From a virus: a DNA stretch of 28,296 nt. Below are positions 24,529-28,296 of this stretch, piece after piece (position 1 is the stretch's first letter; every line of letters begins with the position of its first letter). The notes beneath the pieces were generated by a model. That model saw nothing but the letters and a program-made list of their open reading frames with translations. It did not search any database and was not told the origin of the DNA. A program made the translations under genes and the position numbers. The DNA lies in the IMG/VR virus record IMGVR_UViG_3300032285_000096, positions 1-28,296 of that record; one strand, written 5' to 3'.

Positions 24529-26319
24529 TTATATTGCTTGCCTTCTGGAAACTGATGCCGCTAATTGCGGTGCTCCAGAAGAATTGATTCCTGCTAAGAG
24601 ATTCTGTAAAGCAGAACCTTGTGGTTGTCCACCAGCAGGCATTGTTGCGCCACCTTGCGGTGCGCCAGCAGGGCCCCCTGAAGGAACCTGACCTGGGGCC
24701 TGTGCCTCACCAGCGGCTGCAACTTCAGGGGAAACTTCAGGAGCAAATGCTTCCGCGATAACATCTTCAATGTTATTGCCAGCCATACGGCCTTTGATTG
24801 CATCTGCTATTGAGTTGATAATCTTAGTTGGGTCCTGACCTTGCGAAGCAAGTTGAGGAATCGCCTGTGCGTAAGAAGCAACTGCGGACACTAAAGCGTC
24901 ACGTAGTCCTTCTACTTCAACACGTTCTTCTTCTTGTGTTACATTCATTTCCCAAGGCATTTGACGACGTAGGAAATCACGAGAAATAAGTTTATCACCA
25001 CGAGCCTGAAGCCCGAAGATTAGTGCGCGGTTTGGGTCAAGTCCAGCCATCATACCGTATGAAACATCACACCAGTAATCGCCTTGGATGTCCTTGCTAG
25101 GGATGTAGTTAATTTCGTAAGGAGCACCAGCGTTAACGCCACGTACTTCCTTCTCAACATCACCAAATAGTTCTTCATCCATCTTAAAACATAGACGCAT
25201 TACGTGACGGAAAACTTCAGCAAATACTGCTTGTGCAGTTTTAACTTGAGTATCAAATCCACCCATCAGTGCTTCTACACCACGGCCTGTGACGATAGAA
25301 CCTGATTGCTGTCCTAGGCGTCCTTGAGGATAACGTGAACCAACACGTAGTTCCTGGTCAAGAAGCGCAGACTCTTGGAAGATTCCGTTAGGAATATCTA
25401 GACCAACGCGACGAATCTTCTCTGGATTAGCAGAACGGATTGTTGCATCTGGTCCGATTTCAAGTACGTTAACATCTGAAGGTAGAGCGAAAGGAGCCTG
25501 TACAGACTTCTGTGCTGCTTCTAGTTGTAGTGTTGCAAAGCGTGAGCGTGCAACCTGAACCCACATAATGTCATCAAATTGACCACGTTGGTTCTCATCA
25601 GAATCAAGTCCTGGGCGTACAGCAATAACTACTGGGATTTCACCAATGAAGTTCTTAGCACGGTCAAGGATAAGGTTTTTGCGTTCTGGAACGAATAGGA
25701 TAACTTCGTCTTTGTCTTGATAGCGGAATACTTCAAGTACACGCTCAGAGTTGCGATTTTCATATTGGCCACGGATGTTGCCTTCGTACTCAGGGTATTC
25801 GTTACATAATTCGCGTACAGTCTTTTGGTAGCGGCGTGTGTAGGAAAGCAACTTGCCGAACCTATCCCATTCAGGATAAGCACCAATTGGGTTGTCCATA
25901 CGAATCATTGGACGATTGTTTTCAAAGTCTGGCTCAATTACAAATGCTAGCATTCCGTAGGTTAAATAACGGTCAGCACCTGTGTACATCTGAGTTTGAA
26001 GGTTACAGGTATCGCGGTAACCAGCAGCAATCATTGTGCGCTTGTCAGCCTTCTTGCGAGCACGGTCAGAGATAGCATCTGTTGTGTCGCAGTTGAATGC
26101 TGGTAGTGGAGCGATAACTTCTGCTACGTCGCGGGCAGCGATGTCAATAAAGTTAGCCACCATTGGCTTAGGAAAGTCTGATGAGAATAGTTCTGGGAAT
26201 ACTTGTTGGATGTTACCTTGACGAATTGAAAGCAGGTCAGCCCAGCGGGCATCACGAAGGTGGTAATGGTCCCGCAGTTTGCGGACCTTTACTCCTAAGT
26301 CATCTATATCCATTGCCAT
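24529..26319 (-). CDS. Portal protein
   Basis: 596 residues from the ATG at 26319, chosen because GGAGGA lies seven bases upstream. Two earlier in-frame ATGs exist, at 26334 and 26364. The body has the mixed portal pattern: 'FPKPMVANFIDIAARDVAEV' near the N-terminus, 'NPIGAYPEWDRFGKLLSYTR', 'VIAVRPGLDSDENQRGQFDD', a helical stem-like region ('SRFATLQLEAAQKSVQAPFA'), and the 'GSRYPQGRLGQQSGSIVTGR' loop. The C-terminus (about 535-596) is Pro/Gly/Ala/Gln-rich and probably disordered. It follows the terminase gene with a 20-base overlap, the standard packaging order. The ring forms the DNA channel at one capsid vertex and docks the terminase. Confidence 0.87.
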   Translation of the reverse strand: MAMDIDDLGVKVRKLRDHYHLRDARWADLLSIRQGNIQQVFPELFSSDFPKPMVANFIDIAARDVAEVIAPLPAFNCDTTDAISDRARKKADKRTMIAAGYRDTCNLQTQMYTGADRYLTYGMLAFVIEPDFENNRPMIRMDNPIGAYPEWDRFGKLLSYTRRYQKTVRELCNEYPEYEGNIRGQYENRNSERVLEVFRYQDKDEVILFVPERKNLILDRAKNFIGEIPVVIAVRPGLDSDENQRGQFDDIMWVQVARSRFATLQLEAAQKSVQAPFALPSDVNVLEIGPDATIRSANPEKIRRVGLDIPNGIFQESALLDQELRVGSRYPQGRLGQQSGSIVTGRGVEALMGGFDTQVKTAQAVFAEVFRHVMRLCFKMDEELFGDVEKEVRGVNAGAPYEINYIPSKDIQGDYWCDVSYGMMAGLDPNRALIFGLQARGDKLISRDFLRRQMPWEMNVTQEEERVEVEGLRDALVSAVASYAQAIPQLASQGQDPTKIINSIADAIKGRMAGNNIEDVIAEAFAPEVSPEVAAAGEAQAPGQVPSGGPAGAPQGGATMPAGGQPQGSALQNLLAGINSSGAPQLAASVSRRQAI

Positions 26320-28237
26320 ACCAGGTTCCTCCATTAGCAGCCAACTCCTCTTGGAGTTTTGCATATTCTTCTAAGTTAACAACTCTGCGCTTGGCAAGTT
26401 GTCCCTTTGTTACGAATGGGTTCTTTACAAAAGAACCACCGTATGCGCCTATCTGATTGATGTAGTCGCGCATCTGTGTCTCTGCAAACCAAAGAGCCAT
26501 AGGTCCGTCTTGCTTACCTTTGGTTCCAGCAGACCACGTAATCAATTGCTCAATGAGAGCCTTGATGTGTTCGTTATCGGCACGAGGAAACTCCAGTAGG
26601 TTTGAACCTTTTATATGTTTGCCTTGGTTGTCCACCGTGCCGAAAAGCGGTGCCATAGATGCGACACCGAACTCGGCATCCATCTTGTTTGAACCCGTAT
26701 AGTGTTGAACTAATCGGATTCCGCGTGTGGCTAAAAATTTGTTTATTTGTTCGTCTTGAGTCAAGAACAACTGGAAAGCGTTCTTTTCAATTACCCAGAC
26801 CTTAGGCTTATACTTCTCAGTCCAACTGAAGATAAGTTCACGAATCATTGCTGGGGTAGGAGCAGGCATTCTTGATGCCTCTAGCAAATAACGCTTTTGG
26901 GTAGTTCTATCACCAGCGATGATGACAGAGAATGTATCACCTGACATAGCAGGGTCCATAGAGGCTACGATGTATTGGTCATTAAGTTGAGCAGGCTGTC
27001 CTGGCGCTCCAGGAATCAATGGACCTATTGGCCTCATACCTGAAACAGAACCGCGTACACATTCAGGAGCGAAGATGGCAGTTGATTCAACATCTTGCTG
27101 TTGGTAAACCATAGCCCAAGTCTTTGGGTCTAAAACACCGCGACGCTTCTTAAGGTTGATGCCATCCCAGCGAGGATATAAACCATTCTCATCAGGCTCA
27201 GTGTCATCACCATTCCAAGGACGGTCAGACATTGGCCAAAGAGTGTGCCAGTCTTTTGCTTCATCTGCAAACTCAAGGACTGCTGGCATAGCCAAGTAAG
27301 TCCAAGGCGAGACGTTATCTGGGTAACGGTCTGGGTTACGCATCTCGCGGTACATATCAACTGGGTCAACTCGCGTACCAACTACAAGGATTTTACCTGT
27401 AGGGCCAACACGAGTTAAGACTTCCTGTTGAATCCAGCGAATCTGCTTTTCATACTCGTTAGAATTTGAGAGAGTAACACAGTCGTCCAAAATAATGAGG
27501 TCCGCACGTGCGCCGTAGATTTGGCCACCAATACCCAGAGCCTGAAGTGTAGGGTCTTTTTCCCCTGAGTCGCGTTCAATATAGATAGCGTCTTGCGTCC
27601 ACTTTTCGGCAGTAGCCTTAAATCCTTCAACAGGTGCATATCGTCTTTGTAACTCAGCCCACTGAGGCGATGTAAGACGTTGCTTGACTGCATAGAGGAA
27701 CTCCTTAGCCATCTGCTGGGTCTTAGACACCAACTTGATACGGACGTTTGGGTCTGTGACGATGCGATAAGTCACATAGTCAATTGAGACTGTCATAGAC
27801 TTGGCGTGCTCGGGAGGCATATTGCAAAGGACGTAGTTCTTGAAGCCCTTTTCGTAAATCATATTTGGATGGAGCCAAGCAGGCTCTCCAGCCTCAAGGA
27901 GAGAAATTATGTTTCTCTGATGAGGGAAGGTCTTAGAGTCCAGGTACTTAGCCCGAAAGTCTTCAAAGGAAATATCTTTATCTTCGTCAGATACCTTGCC
28001 AGCACGTTTCTTGATAACGCGTGCTAAGTCAATCGCTTCCTTGAATTGTGGGTCAGAGGCGCGGTAGTACTCATAAGACTTGACTGATTTGCCAACAGCG
28101 CGGCAAGCGTCCTCAACTGTCACGCCTTCTTCAATCAGCGCGAGAAGGCGTTTCTTGGCATCTGGGGCGGACAAGGTAGCACCTGGGGCTAACTTGTACG
28201 AACCGCGGTCAGTTACCTCGCTGAGTTTCTTTGCCAA
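26300..28237 (-). CDS. terL: Terminase large subunit (packaging ATPase and nuclease)
   Basis: 645 residues from a TTG with AAAGGA seven bases upstream; no in-frame ATG fits. Residues about 31-76 look like a helix-turn-helix ('EEGVTVEDACRAVGKSVKSY'). The ATPase has Walker A PPEHAKS (141-147), with Ala where Gly is usual, Walker B LIILDD (247-252) and coupling motif VVGTR (285-289). The RNase H-like nuclease has Asp428 (SMDPAMSGD), Glu484 (WVIEKNAF) and a third acidic residue probably at Asp577 (GKQDGPMALWF). The protein pumps DNA into the procapsid through the portal and cuts the concatemer. No separate small subunit is visible; it may lie upstream, beyond the window. Confidence 0.92.
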   Translation of the reverse strand: MAKKLSEVTDRGSYKLAPGATLSAPDAKKRLLALIEEGVTVEDACRAVGKSVKSYEYYRASDPQFKEAIDLARVIKKRAGKVSDEDKDISFEDFRAKYLDSKTFPHQRNIISLLEAGEPAWLHPNMIYEKGFKNYVLCNMPPEHAKSMTVSIDYVTYRIVTDPNVRIKLVSKTQQMAKEFLYAVKQRLTSPQWAELQRRYAPVEGFKATAEKWTQDAIYIERDSGEKDPTLQALGIGGQIYGARADLIILDDCVTLSNSNEYEKQIRWIQQEVLTRVGPTGKILVVGTRVDPVDMYREMRNPDRYPDNVSPWTYLAMPAVLEFADEAKDWHTLWPMSDRPWNGDDTEPDENGLYPRWDGINLKKRRGVLDPKTWAMVYQQQDVESTAIFAPECVRGSVSGMRPIGPLIPGAPGQPAQLNDQYIVASMDPAMSGDTFSVIIAGDRTTQKRYLLEASRMPAPTPAMIRELIFSWTEKYKPKVWVIEKNAFQLFLTQDEQINKFLATRGIRLVQHYTGSNKMDAEFGVASMAPLFGTVDNQGKHIKGSNLLEFPRADNEHIKALIEQLITWSAGTKGKQDGPMALWFAETQMRDYINQIGAYGGSFVKNPFVTKGQLAKRRVVNLEEYAKLQEELAANGGTWYGNGYR

Positions 28238-28296
28238 TGGGTAATCCTTTAGTGGGGCGGCCCCCTAGGGGCGCAACTGGGTTATGGTATGGGGGC
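28238..28296. other. Leader of the terminase gene at the window edge
   Basis: 59 bases to the right edge. They hold the terminase ribosome site (AAAGGA on the minus strand) and the palindrome CCCCTAGGGG (28262-28271) inside a GC-rich run. No T-run follows on either strand, so it is not a clear terminator. A minus-strand frame remains open through the region and could be the end of an upstream gene, but there is too little to judge. Confidence 0.5.

Overview
The window is a contiguous stretch of a tailed double-stranded DNA phage (or prophage) genome. Every convincing gene lies on the minus strand, so transcription runs from right to left. Terminase and portal genes are at the right end. Head, internal, tail and fibre genes fill the middle. 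Lysis genes are near the left end, and the first codons of a probable recombination nuclease are cut by the left edge. There is no tape-measure protein, tail sheath, tail-tube gene or tail-assembly-chaperone frameshift. There is a large propeller-like tail protein, a connector-like protein and a block of very large proteins between portal and scaffold. This favours a short-tailed (podovirus-type) virion. Moderate G+C and several small proteins that resemble ones I know from actinobacteriophages suggest an aquatic, lower-G+C actinobacterial host, but that is inference.

Layout in transcription order (right to left): terminase large subunit (28237-26300); portal (26319-24529); three small or low-complexity proteins (24484-23598); a 1527-residue probable internal virion protein (23598-19015); three further structural-looking proteins (19012-15637); scaffold (15513-15031); major capsid protein (14990-13953), followed by a hairpin; two small head or fibre-attachment proteins; a collagen-like fibre with a jelly-roll-like middle domain (13285-12050); a glycosyltransferase (12037-10967); four small proteins, three of them under 60 residues (10989-10246); a connector block (10223-9001); and a long receptor-binding region (8991-4159). 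That region contains six copies of one domain spread over five genes. Next come two small proteins and a strong intrinsic terminator, then a 738-residue tail protein (3753-1537), then a lysis cassette of membrane/coiled-coil protein, CHAP endolysin and holin (1517-464). The last 463 bases hold two UNCG-loop terminators, a perfect inverted repeat, a good plus-strand promoter match and the truncated nuclease gene.

The genes form a tightly coupled late operon. At ten junctions the stop and start codons share one base (TAATG), and others overlap by four bases or are separated by a few. Expression is probably tuned by the hairpin after the capsid gene and by the terminator in front of the 738-residue tail gene.

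The most notable signals are: (1) apparent total absence of the palindromes GATC, AGCT and CCGG; (2) the tandem expansion of one tail domain; (3) a glycosyltransferase with a TPR-like tail placed directly behind a threonine-rich collagen fibre; (4) a possible antisense or regulatory RNA locus downstream of the lysis genes.
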